Of a DNA stretch of 64,000 bases, positions 55,026 to 63,788 are shown piece after piece. This DNA is from an uncultured Tateyamaria sp. (GTDB lineage: Bacteria; Pseudomonadota; Alphaproteobacteria; Rhodobacterales; Rhodobacteraceae): NCBI RefSeq assembly GCF_947503705.1, contig NZ_CANNES010000002.1:62001-126000 (forward strand), read 5' to 3'. The notes beneath the pieces were generated by a model. That model had not been told where the DNA came from. It searched no databases and worked only from the letters and a program-made list of their open reading frames with translations. The position numbers and the translations under genes are program-made. Position 1 is the stretch's first letter, and every line of letters begins with the position of its first letter.

Positions 55026-56285
55026 TCAAGCTGCGATGAACTCGTTCCATTTGCGGACCATGTACTGGTTTTCGTCCATGACAGCGTTCCAACAGGCCAC
55101 AGCCCCCATGCGATCCTGGAACGATCCACCGTCGCGCAATTCGCCCGCTTTGGCCAGAGCGTCACCGGTCGGCGAGGTGATGGTGTCGGTGGCCGCTTTA
55201 CCCTCGAACCAATAGCCCCATTCATTTTCCGACATGAAGTTTTTGGATGTTTCGGGCACGGCCGAGTAGTACCCCTGACGCATAAGGTAGCCGCCGACCC
55301 ATCCGTCGAGATACCAGTTGATGTACTCATAGGCCGCATCACGTTCGAGGCCGGTCAAGGCCGCCGATAGACCAATACCTCCCCCCCATGACCGATAACC
55401 CTCTTCCAGCGGTTGATAGACGCACGGCACGCCTTTGGACTTCACTGCAGTAATCGCTGGCGACCACATGGACTGGATCACAACTTCGCCCGAGGCCATC
55501 AGGTTCACACTCTCATCGAATGACTTCCAGAAGGCGCGGAACTGACCGTTTTTCTTGGCCTCGGTAAAGATCGCCATGGTCAGGTCGATCTCTTCCCGGG
55601 TCATGTTGCCCTTGTCGGGGTAGGTGTATTCACCCATCGATTCCACGACCATTGCCATGTCCATGATCCCGATGGACGAGATATCGAGGATCGAAGCCTT
55701 GCCTTTAAATTCAGGATTCAGAAGTTCGGACCAATTGTTGATCGGGCGGCCAATCAGGTCGGGGCGAATACCCAGCGTGTCGGCGTTGTAAATGGTCGGG
55801 ATGAGGGTCATCCAACCACTTTCGTTGTCGACAAAACCCTTGCCATCGGGGCCTTCGGTAAAGCCGACAGTGTGGGGTGCGGTGCCTTGGGCGATTGTGC
55901 TTTCGGGTGTAAGCTTGCCGTTGCGGAAAATACCAACGATCTTGTCGTAGTTCTTGATCTTGGACGTATCCATCGCTTGCAGGTTCCCGGTCGGCCAGAC
56001 CTTTTTGCAGATCCAGTATTCGATGTCGGCAATGTCAAAGCTGTTTGGCTGCGTCGCCGCGCGCTGTGTGACGCTGTCGCTGTCCAGCGCTGTCATTTCG
56101 AGAGTGAACCCAAGGTCTTCCTTCACCTTGTTGGCCACATCATTCAGGTTGGACACACCCGTGCCGAATTGGCGCAGGGTGACGTCTTTGATGTTTTGCG
56201 CCCAGATCATCGGGGCACCCAAAGTCGTGCCGGCGGCAAAGGCGGCACCGCCCTTGAGAACATTGCGTCTTGATAGTGTGGTCAT
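55026..56285 (-). CDS. ABC transporter substrate-binding protein, PotD type, Tat-exported
   Basis: This 419-residue periplasmic protein opens with a twin-arginine signal (SRRNVLKGGAAFAAG, residues 5-19) and has the family 1/8 binding-protein fold used by PotD relatives (FDIADIEYWICKKVW, GEVVIQSMWSPAITAVKSKG, AYEYINWYLDGWVGGYL). The ATG at 56285 has GGAGAG before it; an ATG at 56300 is less likely. Tat export implies folding in the cytoplasm. Ligand is unknown and need not be a polyamine, given the racemase in the operon. Confidence 0.9.
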   Translation of the reverse strand: MTTLSRRNVLKGGAAFAAGTTLGAPMIWAQNIKDVTLRQFGTGVSNLNDVANKVKEDLGFTLEMTALDSDSVTQRAATQPNSFDIADIEYWICKKVWPTGNLQAMDTSKIKNYDKIVGIFRNGKLTPESTIAQGTAPHTVGFTEGPDGKGFVDNESGWMTLIPTIYNADTLGIRPDLIGRPINNWSELLNPEFKGKASILDISSIGIMDMAMVVESMGEYTYPDKGNMTREEIDLTMAIFTEAKKNGQFRAFWKSFDESVNLMASGEVVIQSMWSPAITAVKSKGVPCVYQPLEEGYRSWGGGIGLSAALTGLERDAAYEYINWYLDGWVGGYLMRQGYYSAVPETSKNFMSENEWGYWFEGKAATDTITSPTGDALAKAGELRDGGSFQDRMGAVACWNAVMDENQYMVRKWNEFIAA

Positions 56286-56312
56286 GTCATTTCTCTCCAT
56301 GTCAGGGGGTTT

Positions 56313-57299
56313 TCAGGCCGTAAGCTTGTGCAGGTTTGCGTCGTCCCAGGTCAGACCGACCTGATCGCCTGGGTTGAGGGGGTCGTTGAAAAATGTGGCT
56401 TCGGGGACCAGCGCGCTGATGTCCTGATCGCCCGCCACACGGGCCAGCACAGACACATGCGCGCCTTGGTACTCGACGGCCAGAATGCTGCCTTGCAGGT
56501 GCCCCATGCCCCTGTGCAACAGTCCGACAGCATCTGCGCGGATGGCAAACCGGCCCTGGGGCAAGGCAATCACATTGTGCCCGCCGATGAACTGCGCGAC
56601 GAAGGCGGTCTTGGGGGCGTTGAAGACAATGCGTGCACTGCCCGCCTGTTCGATAACCGCGTTGTTCATCACGACGATTTCGTCCGCCAGTGCGAGTGCC
56701 TCGTCCTGTCCGTGGGTCACGTGGATGAAACTGATGCCAAGCTCGCGTTGCAACTTGCGCAACTCGCCGCGCATCCGGATGCGCAAGAACGGATCAAGAG
56801 CTGATAGCGGCTCGTCGAGCAGCAAGACTTGCGGGCGGGTAATCAAAGCTCGCGCCAAGGCAACGCGCTGTTGCTGGCCGCCCGACAACTGATCCGGAAG
56901 GCGGTCGCCCAAGGCGCTGAGGTCGACCAGTTCAAGCATCTCACCCGCTTTTCGCAGGCGTCCGGATCTGTCGTCACCGCGCATTTTCAAGCTGAATGCG
57001 ACGTTGTCGATCACGCTCAGGTGCGGGAAGAGGGCGTAGTTCTGGAACATCATTGCCGTGCCGCGTTTGGCCGGAGACAGATAGGAAATGTCGGCGCCAC
57101 CCAGCAGGATGGCACCGTCCGTGACACCCTCGTGCCCTGCAATCATTCGCAAGGTTGAGGATTTTCCACAGCCGGAGGGGCCTAACAGGCAAGCGTAGCC
57201 ACCGGGTTGAAACTTGTGGTCGATGGCATCAACGGCAACCGTTACACCGTACCGCTTGGTCACGGAAACAAGTTCCAACTGTTGTTGCGTTGCAGTCAT
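56313..57299 (-). CDS. ABC transporter ATP-binding protein, PotA type
   Basis: This 328-residue ATPase has Walker [11 protein letters not shown]-loop [12 protein letters not shown], signature [15 protein letters not shown], Walker B with DEPLSALDP and a C-terminal TOBE region from about residue 240. The H-loop reads [10 protein letters not shown], with Gly where Asp is common (THDQ). It is the first gene of the minus-strand operon, divergent from the GntR regulator, and lies 27 bases before the binding-protein gene. Confidence 0.92.
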   Translation of the reverse strand: MTATQQQLELVSVTKRYGVTVAVDAIDHKFQPGGYACLLGPSGCGKSSTLRMIAGHEGVTDGAILLGGADISYLSPAKRGTAMMFQNYALFPHLSVIDNVAFSLKMRGDDRSGRLRKAGEMLELVDLSALGDRLPDQLSGGQQQRVALARALITRPQVLLLDEPLSALDPFLRIRMRGELRKLQRELGISFIHVTHGQDEALALADEIVVMNNAVIEQAGSARIVFNAPKTAFVAQFIGGHNVIALPQGRFAIRADAVGLLHRGMGHLQGSILAVEYQGAHVSVLARVAGDQDISALVPEATFFNDPLNPGDQVGLTWDDANLHKLTA

Positions 57300-57441
57300 C
57301 TATCCCTCGCTCAGTTGCTTGACTGAACGCGGCGGGTTGGCAGCAAGGCAAATTCGGAATCCGATTTCCCGAGACACGTCACCCGGTCTGCTGAAAATTC
57401 ATGCTACGCAATCCGTGCATGACGCCAAATTGAGCACAAAA

Positions 57442-57451
57442 TTGTATACAA
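57442..57451. promoter_or_regulatory. Putative GntR (FCD) operator
   Basis: TTGTATACAA is a perfect ten-base palindrome in an AT-rich stretch between the divergent PotA-like and GntR genes. Short palindromes of TTGTxxACAA form are usual sites of FCD-type GntR regulators, so binding by the adjacent product is likely. Confidence 0.6.
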
Positions 57452-57529
57452 AATTATTTACACTTGGGTACAAGCGCCAGACTTGAGGCATCCGGATGGC
57501 TCTGCCATGTGTATGAACGAGACAAAGAG

Positions 57530-58228
57530 ATGACACGCCACATGCACCTAGCCCCCAAGCAATCTGCCACCAGTGATGCCATTGCACAGGCGATTTCACT
57601 GGCCATTCACGAGCACAGGATCGCACCGGGCACCAAGTTGGGCGAGGACGAGCTGGCGGAAATCTACGGCGTTTCGCGAACGGTTGTGCGTGCGGCCCTG
57701 CAAACACTGTCGCATATCAAGCTGATCGACATTCGGCGCAATAGGGGCGCGTCGGTGGCCTCTCCTTCGACAACTGAGGCACATGAGGTTTTTGAAGCGC
57801 GCGAACTGCTGGAACCGCGCACCGCACGCAGTGCCGCTAAACGGGCGACACCGGCAGATATCACGCGACTTGAGCGGCACATTAATGATGAACACGCCGC
57901 ACTTGCTGCATCTGACCCGGGCCGCGCGCTCCATCTGTCGGGTCTGTTTCACACCGAAATTGCTCGGATCGCCGACCAGGCGACAATTGCTGGGTTCATT
58001 GAAACACTTGTTGCGCGGTCCTCGCTGATCATCGCGCTCTATTGGCGCAGGGAAAGCGCGCTGTGCGAAAAACATGCGCACCATGCTTTGGTTCAGGCCC
58101 TTGCCGATCAGAACGAAGATCAGGCTGAACAGTTGATGCGCAGTCACCTTGTCGACCTTCACTCGGCGCTCGATCTACGAGAACGCAATGCCCGCACCCT
58201 TTCGCTCAGGGATGCATTATCTCAATGA
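57530..58228 (+). CDS. GntR-family (FCD domain) transcriptional regulator
   Basis: This 232-residue regulator has a winged helix (GTKLGEDELAEIYGVSRTVVRAALQTL) and an all-helical FCD effector domain with the metal/ligand residues in DPGRALHLSGLFHTEI and the later His residues of HHALVQAL and RSHLVDLHSAL. The ATG at 57530 is used; ATG at 57542 is possible and a TTG at 57464 is unlikely. It is divergent from the PotA-like operon, probably its repressor, and its stop overlaps the GNAT start by ATGA. Confidence 0.88.
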   Translation: MTRHMHLAPKQSATSDAIAQAISLAIHEHRIAPGTKLGEDELAEIYGVSRTVVRAALQTLSHIKLIDIRRNRGASVASPSTTEAHEVFEARELLEPRTARSAAKRATPADITRLERHINDEHAALAASDPGRALHLSGLFHTEIARIADQATIAGFIETLVARSSLIIALYWRRESALCEKHAHHALVQALADQNEDQAEQLMRSHLVDLHSALDLRERNARTLSLRDALSQ

Positions 58229-59055
58229 GCATTCGCGCGATGACTGCTGATGACTTGCAAACCGTCCTTGGGTGGGCCACCGACGAAGGTTGGAACCCCG
58301 GCCTGGATGACGCTGCAGCATTCCTTGCCGCTGATCCATCCGGTTTCCTCTTAAAGGAAGTGGATGGCGCACCCGTTGCGGCCATTTCGGTGGTCAATCA
58401 CAACGCCGCCCTCGCATTCCTCGGCCTCTACCTGTGCAAGCCGGATTTTCGTGGACAAGGGCACGGCATGGACGTCTGGCGCGCGGGCATTGCCCATGCC
58501 GGAACGCGCAGCGTCGGCTTGGACGGTGTGCCCGACCAGCAAGAAAACTACGCAAGGTCAGGGTTTGTGAAATACGGCAGCACCATCAGGTTTGAAGGAC
58601 GGATCAACGCGGAAGTCGAAACGAGGGGCCGATCCGCTGCAATCAGTGAGATTGAAACACTGATCACCCATGACGCAAGAGCGTGCGGCGGCGACCGATT
58701 GGCATTTGCGACGGCTTGGTTTCATCCAACGCCAAATCGGCAAACGATGGTTCTGACTGACGGGAGCGAGATCACAGGCTGGGCAACCTTCCGGCGCTGC
58801 ATCTCGGGCACCAAAGTTGGTCCGCTCTACGCCGACACACAGACTGATGCTCAGGTCTTACTCGCTTCAAATCCATTTGCGACGGGCGACGAGCCCGTAA
58901 TTGTAGATGTGCAAGGGCAACAATCACCCCTTGGTAAAATGCTACAACGGAGTGGATTTGAGCCGGTTTTCGAAACGGCCAGAATGTTCAAGGGCCCGCC
59001 ACCTGAGGCGTGCCCAACACGTTTTCATGCAATCGCTACAATGGAACTTGGGTGA
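58225..59055 (+). CDS. Double-domain GNAT acetyltransferase
   Basis: This 276-residue protein has an N-terminal GNAT domain (start SIRAMTADDLQTVLGWATDEGW; acetyl-CoA loop DFRGQGHGMDVW near residues 74-85) and a second GNAT-like half (GRLAFATAW-like strand, ITGWATFRRC, GPLYADTQTDAQVLL). This layout matches the YitH/HolE-type acetyltransferases. Substrate unknown. It is co-expressed with the GntR regulator through the ATGA overlap, so it may modify the transported compound. Confidence 0.82.
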   Translation: MSIRAMTADDLQTVLGWATDEGWNPGLDDAAAFLAADPSGFLLKEVDGAPVAAISVVNHNAALAFLGLYLCKPDFRGQGHGMDVWRAGIAHAGTRSVGLDGVPDQQENYARSGFVKYGSTIRFEGRINAEVETRGRSAAISEIETLITHDARACGGDRLAFATAWFHPTPNRQTMVLTDGSEITGWATFRRCISGTKVGPLYADTQTDAQVLLASNPFATGDEPVIVDVQGQQSPLGKMLQRSGFEPVFETARMFKGPPPEACPTRFHAIATMELG

Positions 59056-59147
59056 CGGGCGTTCCCTGTGTTTGACTGGAAAGCCAGCCCCCCGCGATCT
59101 GCGCATCGCGCGAGTTCAACAGGGTTTGCCGATGTAACTCCGCAATC

Positions 59148-59708
59148 TTATTCACTTAGTCCAGCGGCCTTTTCGATGATGTACCAGTTGCCTTCGTTCC
59201 ACGTGATGGTCTGTACCATTTTGGCGATTTTCCAACCTTCGTCGGTGCGTATCAACCAATTGTCATAGTGGCCGACCATCTTCTGCACCGGGCCACCCTT
59301 GGAGTTTGGAAGGTGGTGCCGGGCATGCAGCATCGAACGGACATACGCGGTATCGCCGTCAATCTGAATTGTCAGCGGCATTGCAATATGCTGCGTGCCC
59401 TCAAGGTTCGCAAAGAAGGGCTTGACCGCACTCACCCAGTCATCGGCTGACAGGGTTTGCAGCCCGCCACCGAGCGAGGCAGTGAAGTCCATCTGGATTT
59501 CATCGGTAAACACCGAGCGGTGCAGGTCCCAATCCTGCATGTCGAATGCAAGACCATAGTTCGTAATGACTTGGCGAATTTCCTCGCGATCCAAAAGGAT
59601 TTGCAATTTGACCTCAGGGCTGCTGACCGGATCTACGATCGGGATTTGCTGCGCGGCAACAAAGGTTGGCAGGAGCGTCGCAGCGACAATTGCGATGATA
59701 GGTTTCAT
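59148..59708 (-). CDS. Exported SnoaL/NTF2-like protein
   Basis: This 186-residue protein has a signal peptide (MKPIIAIVAATLLPTFVAAQ) and a SnoaL-like cone fold: LLDREEIRQVITNYGLAFDMQDWDLHRSVF, a typical NTF2 start, and a C-terminal strand set (GHYDNWLIRTDEGWKIAKMV). Such domains act as cyclases, hydratases or binding proteins. ATG 59708 follows AGAGGA. It lies 76 bases after the SDR gene on the same strand; the two may act on one substrate, but the SDR has no signal peptide. Confidence 0.85.
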   Translation of the reverse strand: MKPIIAIVAATLLPTFVAAQQIPIVDPVSSPEVKLQILLDREEIRQVITNYGLAFDMQDWDLHRSVFTDEIQMDFTASLGGGLQTLSADDWVSAVKPFFANLEGTQHIAMPLTIQIDGDTAYVRSMLHARHHLPNSKGGPVQKMVGHYDNWLIRTDEGWKIAKMVQTITWNEGNWYIIEKAAGLSE

Positions 59709-59784
59709 GATGTTTTCCTCTGAAGAGTAGAACCAGTCGGCGCAGCACTGTATCGCGCGACGCCACCCTGGTTGGACTGGCGTA

Positions 59785-60570
59785 TCAGCGGGCCAGAAAG
59801 CCGCCATTGATGAACAGGGTTTGAGCAGTCACCCATTGGCTTCCATCTGAGGCCAGAAAGTCGATCAGTGGAACGACATCGGTGATTTCCCCCAACCGTC
59901 CGGCCACGCTCATGTTGCTGAGATATGCGGTCGATTGCTCAGTCTCCTCTCCATGAAAAAAGGCTGTGTTGATCGGACCGGGTGCCACGACATTGACAGT
60001 CACACCCCTACTGCCGATTTCCTTGGCAAGCGCCCGGCTGAAGTCTTCAAGTGGCGCCTTGGAACCAGCATAGAGGCCGTACATGCCTGTTGTGGCCCCC
60101 AAAAGGGTTGTGCCCATGTTGATGATCCGGCCGCCATCTTCAATGTGCTTGGCCGCCTGCTGCATGGCAAAGAAAGCAGCCTTGGTGTTGATGCCGAAGG
60201 CACGGTCAAAATCGACTTCAGAAATCTCGGCAAAGGGTTTCTTGACGACGACGCCTGCATTGTTGATGACGATGTCGATCCGCCCAAATGCTTCCTTGGC
60301 ATCGGAAAAGACCGCTTCGATGGCTTTGGTATCAGAAAGATCGCCACTGGTGATCAAGGCGCGGACGCCGTTTTCCTCCACAAGGCGCGCCGTTTCTTCC
60401 GCGTCAGCAATCGAGTGGGCAGAATGGTGATGTACCACGATATCTGCGCCGCGCGCGGCAAGGCTTAGTGCGAAGGCGCGGCCCATGTTGCGCGCAGAGC
60501 CGGTGATCAGAGCAACTTTGCCTGTCAAGTCGCGGCCGTAGTTGGTCGATGTATTAGTGTAGGTTGTCAT
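59785..60570 (-). CDS. Short-chain dehydrogenase/reductase
   Basis: This 261-residue SDR has the cofactor motif TGSARNMG (residues 23-30), NNAG near 103-106 and Tyr167/Lys171 in YAGSK. The usual catalytic Ser is Thr154 in NMGTTLLG. It ends INGGFLAR. ATG 60570 follows GGAGAAAG; an ATG at 60645 is out of family length. It is divergent from a LysR gene 101 bases away and precedes the SnoaL-like gene. Substrate unknown. Confidence 0.88.
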   Translation of the reverse strand: MTTYTNTSTNYGRDLTGKVALITGSARNMGRAFALSLAARGADIVVHHHSAHSIADAEETARLVEENGVRALITSGDLSDTKAIEAVFSDAKEAFGRIDIVINNAGVVVKKPFAEISEVDFDRAFGINTKAAFFAMQQAAKHIEDGGRIINMGTTLLGATTGMYGLYAGSKAPLEDFSRALAKEIGSRGVTVNVVAPGPINTAFFHGEETEQSTAYLSNMSVAGRLGEITDVVPLIDFLASDGSQWVTAQTLFINGGFLAR

Positions 60571-60671
60571 TTTCTTTCTCCATCTGGTTGGAGACAGGAT
60601 CGTTCCTGCCTTGGGGAAGAAGATGGCGCCGGTGATGGAATTCATGTAGGCAGATAAAAGTCATTCACTAC

Positions 60672-61589
60672 ATGTCAAAAAAGCAATTAATGATCGAAAC
60701 GAATGAACAGCTTTTTCTGCGTGTTGTAGACGCGGGCAGCCTCAAGGCCGCCGCCGAACAAGTGCATGCTGATCCCTCGGCGGTGAGCCGCAAGATTGCC
60801 GCGCTTGAAGACAGATTGGGCGTAAAATTGCTGCAGCGGTCGACCAAGCGCTCGACACCAACCGAAGCGGGTGCGCGGTATTACGAGGGAATGCGAGCGT
60901 TGATCTCACAGCAATCCGCGCTCGAGGCGCAAGTTGCGGGATTGGTTGATACGCCTATCGGCATTTTGCGCGTCGCCGCACCGGTCGATTTCGGGGCCGA
61001 ATTCGTCGCCCCCGTTCTAAGTACATTGCAAGAACAGGCTCCAAGTCTGAAGGTGGAATTGCTGCTCGGCAGTACGTTTTCGGATCTGGTGGAACAGAAC
61101 ATCGACGTAGCCATCCGTATCGGACGCCTTCCCGACTCCAGCTTGATTGCCCGAAGGCTCGGAGCGGTGCCCAGAGTAATAGTGGCGTCGAAAGAGTACG
61201 TGCAAAAGCAGGGGTTGCCAGAAACACCGGATCAGACAGAGTTGCACCCGTTCATCATCTATAGGCCCGAACAGAACAACAGCGTGGTCAAGCTGCGTAG
61301 GGCCGGCAAACAAGTCTCGATGCAGATGTCGGGTTCCCTTACGGTGAACAGCGTGTCAGCCATTCGCAAACTCGTATGTGCGGGCAAGGGTCTGCATCTC
61401 GGCCCCACGTGGGTGTTCAAGGACGGTTTAACCGATGGGTCATTGGTCCAGGTGTTGCCAGAATTCGAGTTGGACACCTTTCCGCTTCACGCGCTCTATG
61501 TTCCTACCAGCTACGTCCCCGCCAAAGTCAGGGCATTCATTGACCTGATGATACAGTCGGTACGTTCCAACGCGGCAATATCCGAGTAA
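60672..61589 (+). CDS. LysR-family regulator
   Basis: This 305-residue regulator has the winged helix GSLKAAAEQVHADPSAVSRKIAALE followed by LGVKLLQRSTKR, and the effector half starting GILRVAAPVDFGAEFVAPVL, typical of the LysR subgroup that sits beside SDR and other oxidoreductase genes. The ATG at 60672 is used; ATG at 60690 is possible. A weak inverted repeat, CATGTAG (60643-60649) and CTACATG (60668-60674), overlaps its start. It probably controls the divergent SDR gene. Confidence 0.86.
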   Translation: MSKKQLMIETNEQLFLRVVDAGSLKAAAEQVHADPSAVSRKIAALEDRLGVKLLQRSTKRSTPTEAGARYYEGMRALISQQSALEAQVAGLVDTPIGILRVAAPVDFGAEFVAPVLSTLQEQAPSLKVELLLGSTFSDLVEQNIDVAIRIGRLPDSSLIARRLGAVPRVIVASKEYVQKQGLPETPDQTELHPFIIYRPEQNNSVVKLRRAGKQVSMQMSGSLTVNSVSAIRKLVCAGKGLHLGPTWVFKDGLTDGSLVQVLPEFELDTFPLHALYVPTSYVPAKVRAFIDLMIQSVRSNAAISE

Positions 61590-61774
61590 ACGCAGCACGC
61601 ACTGGAAGGCATCTGACGCGGCCCACTCAGTTGACCCAATCAAAAAGCAGCGCATTTCAGCATTGCCAAACGATTGCTGCATCCAATCACAACTCCGGAT
61701 AATACATCGCGGAGGCTGAGAGCAGCAGAGTTGCGCTTACATAGTTTGCGTTCTCATAAGGTAAGAAGTTGCAG

Positions 61775-62338
61775 CTAATCTGTTCCTTGATCCAATTCAA
61801 TGACCGCGTTTCTACCAGCGTCGATAATCCGGCTGGCTTCTGCATCCGAAGAGGCCAACCGGGCCAGAGTCATCGTTCCTACCAATAGAGCCAATGTCGC
61901 AACGCCATCGTCAGCCGCGGGGTCCCCGGCACCGTTTAACATCGATGAAATGCGGTCAATTGCGTTGGATGCTTCTGCCCGAACTCCGGCCCCAAGCCGG
62001 GTCACCTCTGCTCCGTTGGCGGCGAACGGACACCCCTGCCCTCTGTTCTTTAGGTGAGCGAGGGAGAGATATGTCGCAATGTAGTCTGCGCGTGTCTCGC
62101 TCTGCGTTGCACGTTGCGTCTTGCTCAAGAGTTCATCGGCAGACCTCTCAAATGCAGCGGCGATTAGGTCCTCCTTCGACGGGAAATGGCGATAAAATCC
62201 GCCCTGTGTCAGGCCAGCGGCCTGCATGACATCCGAAACGCTGGTGGCACTGATCCCATTCGTTCGAAACAGCCGCGCAGCCGCATCTATGATCCGTTTA
62301 TGGCTCTTTTGTTTCTCAGCGTCCGACATTCTCGGCAT
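61775..62338 (-). CDS. TetR-family transcriptional regulator
   Basis: This 187-residue repressor has the TetR helix-turn-helix (IIDAAARLFRTNGISATSVSDV then AGLTQGGFYRHFPSKEDLI) and a helical ligand domain with GCPFAANGAEV, the form of the TetR_C_16-like group. ATG 62338 follows AGGAGACGGGCCC. It is divergent from a membrane-protein gene, with repeats between them that fit its operator. Ligand unknown. Confidence 0.9.
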   Translation of the reverse strand: MPRMSDAEKQKSHKRIIDAAARLFRTNGISATSVSDVMQAAGLTQGGFYRHFPSKEDLIAAAFERSADELLSKTQRATQSETRADYIATYLSLAHLKNRGQGCPFAANGAEVTRLGAGVRAEASNAIDRISSMLNGAGDPAADDGVATLALLVGTMTLARLASSDAEASRIIDAGRNAVIELDQGTD

Positions 62339-62362
62339 GGGCCCGTCTCCTGGGGGATTGAC

Positions 62363-62416
62363 ATTTTAGAGGTTGTATAACATCTATATTTTAAGAGTTC
62401 AATGATACTCTAAAAT
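62363..62416. promoter_or_regulatory. Inverted repeats upstream of the TetR gene
   Basis: ATTTTAGAG at 62363-62371 is the exact reverse complement of CTCTAAAAT at 62408-62416, and a third copy, ATTTTAAGAGT at 62388-62398, faces the second with one base inserted. The AT-rich cluster begins 25 bases upstream of the TetR start and is a good place for the repressor and its promoter. Confidence 0.5.
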
Positions 62417-62469
62417 CTCGCCCATTGAGACAGCCATGATCTATCGAGTCAAAATCCCGACAACAGGAA

Positions 62470-62503
62470 GCCCCGGCCTCTCCGATCACAGAGAGGCCGG
62501 GGC
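62470..62503. promoter_or_regulatory. Strong GC-rich hairpin in the leader of the membrane-protein gene
   Basis: A perfect 13-base inverted repeat (62470-62482 and 62491-62503, GCCCCGGCCTCTC and its complement) surrounds an eight-base loop. No T run follows on either strand. It lies 128 bases before the membrane-protein start, so it could be an attenuator, a Rho-linked or partial terminator, or a leftover of another element. Confidence 0.6.
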
Positions 62504-62631
62504 CGTCCGCGTCCTGAAGGCTGGGGGCACTCATATCAATAGATCGACAGCCTTCGGATGCGTCGAAGGTGGCTTTCCTTCCCTTGAATTCGGGCCTGCG
62601 AATTCGTCCATCACAATCTGAAAGAAATAAC

Positions 62632-63372
62632 ATGACAGACTTCCTCATTTTCTATGTGCGCACCTTTGCCGTTGCGCTGCCGCTGATCGCAATGGCGATC
62701 ATGATGATCGGCGTCAGCCGAGCCAATCTGTCTGCGCAACAAACTGGCCTGGCCGTGACGGTCGCTGCGTTCCTTTTCGGGCTTTGGTTCGCAATCGTTG
62801 TGCCACCTTCGGAATCCAACGTCCTGAACGTACCGCCGACCCTTCAGGATCCACCGATTGTGCTGGCTTTCCTGTTTGGCGGTGCCTTGATCATTTGGGG
62901 GCTCGGCTGGCTCACCCCGCTGGGGCGGCGCATCACCTTGGCCACGCCGCTTGCCGCTCTTGCAGCCTTTCAAATTCCCCGCATTATGGGTGGCGTTTTT
63001 CTGATCGGGTGGCTTGGAGGCAGCATCCCACCCGAATTTGCACTGCCTGCAGGGCTGGGTGACATCTGGGCCGGGATCGCGGGATGGCAGGCCAGCAAAG
63101 CCTTGGCAAACGGCGCGCCGGACGCGCGAAAGCTGCTGATACGAGCAAATATCATCGGGATATTGGACTTCGTCTTTGCGGTCGCCCTTGGCATCATGAC
63201 GTCCGAAGGATTTGCACATCTATTGTCCCATGATGCGCCGAACATCGTCAACGATCACCCATTGGCGCTGTTCCCGGCCTTCTTTGTTCCGATCTTCCTC
63301 GGCTTCCATTTTCTGTCGATCAGCAAACTCCGGGCCGAACGTCGGAACAAAGCGATGCCTGCGACATCGTAA
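62632..63372 (+). CDS. Polytopic inner-membrane protein of unknown function
   Basis: This 246-residue protein has six or seven hydrophobic segments, beginning TFAVALPLIAMAIMMIG and ending PAFFVPIFLGFHFLSISKL. No transporter or enzyme motif is recognised; the loop GDIWAGIAGWQA and paired RANIIGILDFVFA are noted. The ATG at 62632 is preceded by GAAAGAAA; an ATG at 62569 adds 21 polar residues and is unlikely. It is divergent from a TetR gene that probably controls it. Confidence 0.75.
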   Translation: MTDFLIFYVRTFAVALPLIAMAIMMIGVSRANLSAQQTGLAVTVAAFLFGLWFAIVVPPSESNVLNVPPTLQDPPIVLAFLFGGALIIWGLGWLTPLGRRITLATPLAALAAFQIPRIMGGVFLIGWLGGSIPPEFALPAGLGDIWAGIAGWQASKALANGAPDARKLLIRANIIGILDFVFAVALGIMTSEGFAHLLSHDAPNIVNDHPLALFPAFFVPIFLGFHFLSISKLRAERRNKAMPATS

Positions 63373-63411
63373 GTCATCTGACCCAAAGCGGGCAAACCAG
63401 CAATCAGGCAC

Positions 63412-63441
63412 TGCTGGTGCGCGCGGCCGCGCGCATCAGCA
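63412..63441 (+). terminator. Near-perfect 30-base palindrome, terminator-like
   Basis: Two 15-base arms (63412-63426 and 63427-63441) pair with a single G-T position and meet at GGCC, 39 bases after the membrane-protein stop. CCCTGCTTTT follows. It probably ends this transcript; a protein-binding palindrome is the alternative. Confidence 0.5.
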
Positions 63442-63788
63442 ACCCTGCTTTTCAGGTTCTGCGACAGCCCCTACATTCAGCCCGTAAGAGGCCCGGAGGG
63501 CATCCTGCTTTTAGCTTCATCGCGGCGCTTCACAGGTTCACGCACACGCCCGGTGCGGCGGCGGCCATGCAAGGGTTCCTGCAAACATCTGACGGCGCTC
63601 TCGGAGCGGCACGTGCAGCCGCATTGACTGGCCCTTTTGCCGACATGTCTTTCCCAACTGTCATGTTTTGTGCGACGACGCTCAGTTAGCTGGTCGCGTC
63701 GTGCCTTATTCCCTGAGACCAACAGGATGGTCCCAGGCGCGAAAGACAGAGCCCATCGTTGAATTTATATACAACCGTCAGACGGGTC
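63442..63788. other. Gap without a supported gene
   Basis: Together with 63373-63411 this leaves about 415 bases between the membrane protein and the edge gene. Frames here give no family signal. Nothing else is seen. Confidence 0.5.

Noticed and set aside
60643-60674. CATGTAG/CTACATG inverted repeat as a LysR operator
   Set aside because: Seven-base arms 18 bases apart in a 100-base gap are expected by chance fairly often, and one arm includes the start codon; mentioned only under the gene.
63417-63689. 90-codon plus-strand frame near the right end
   Set aside because: Overlaps the palindrome, no ribosome site and no recognisable domain.
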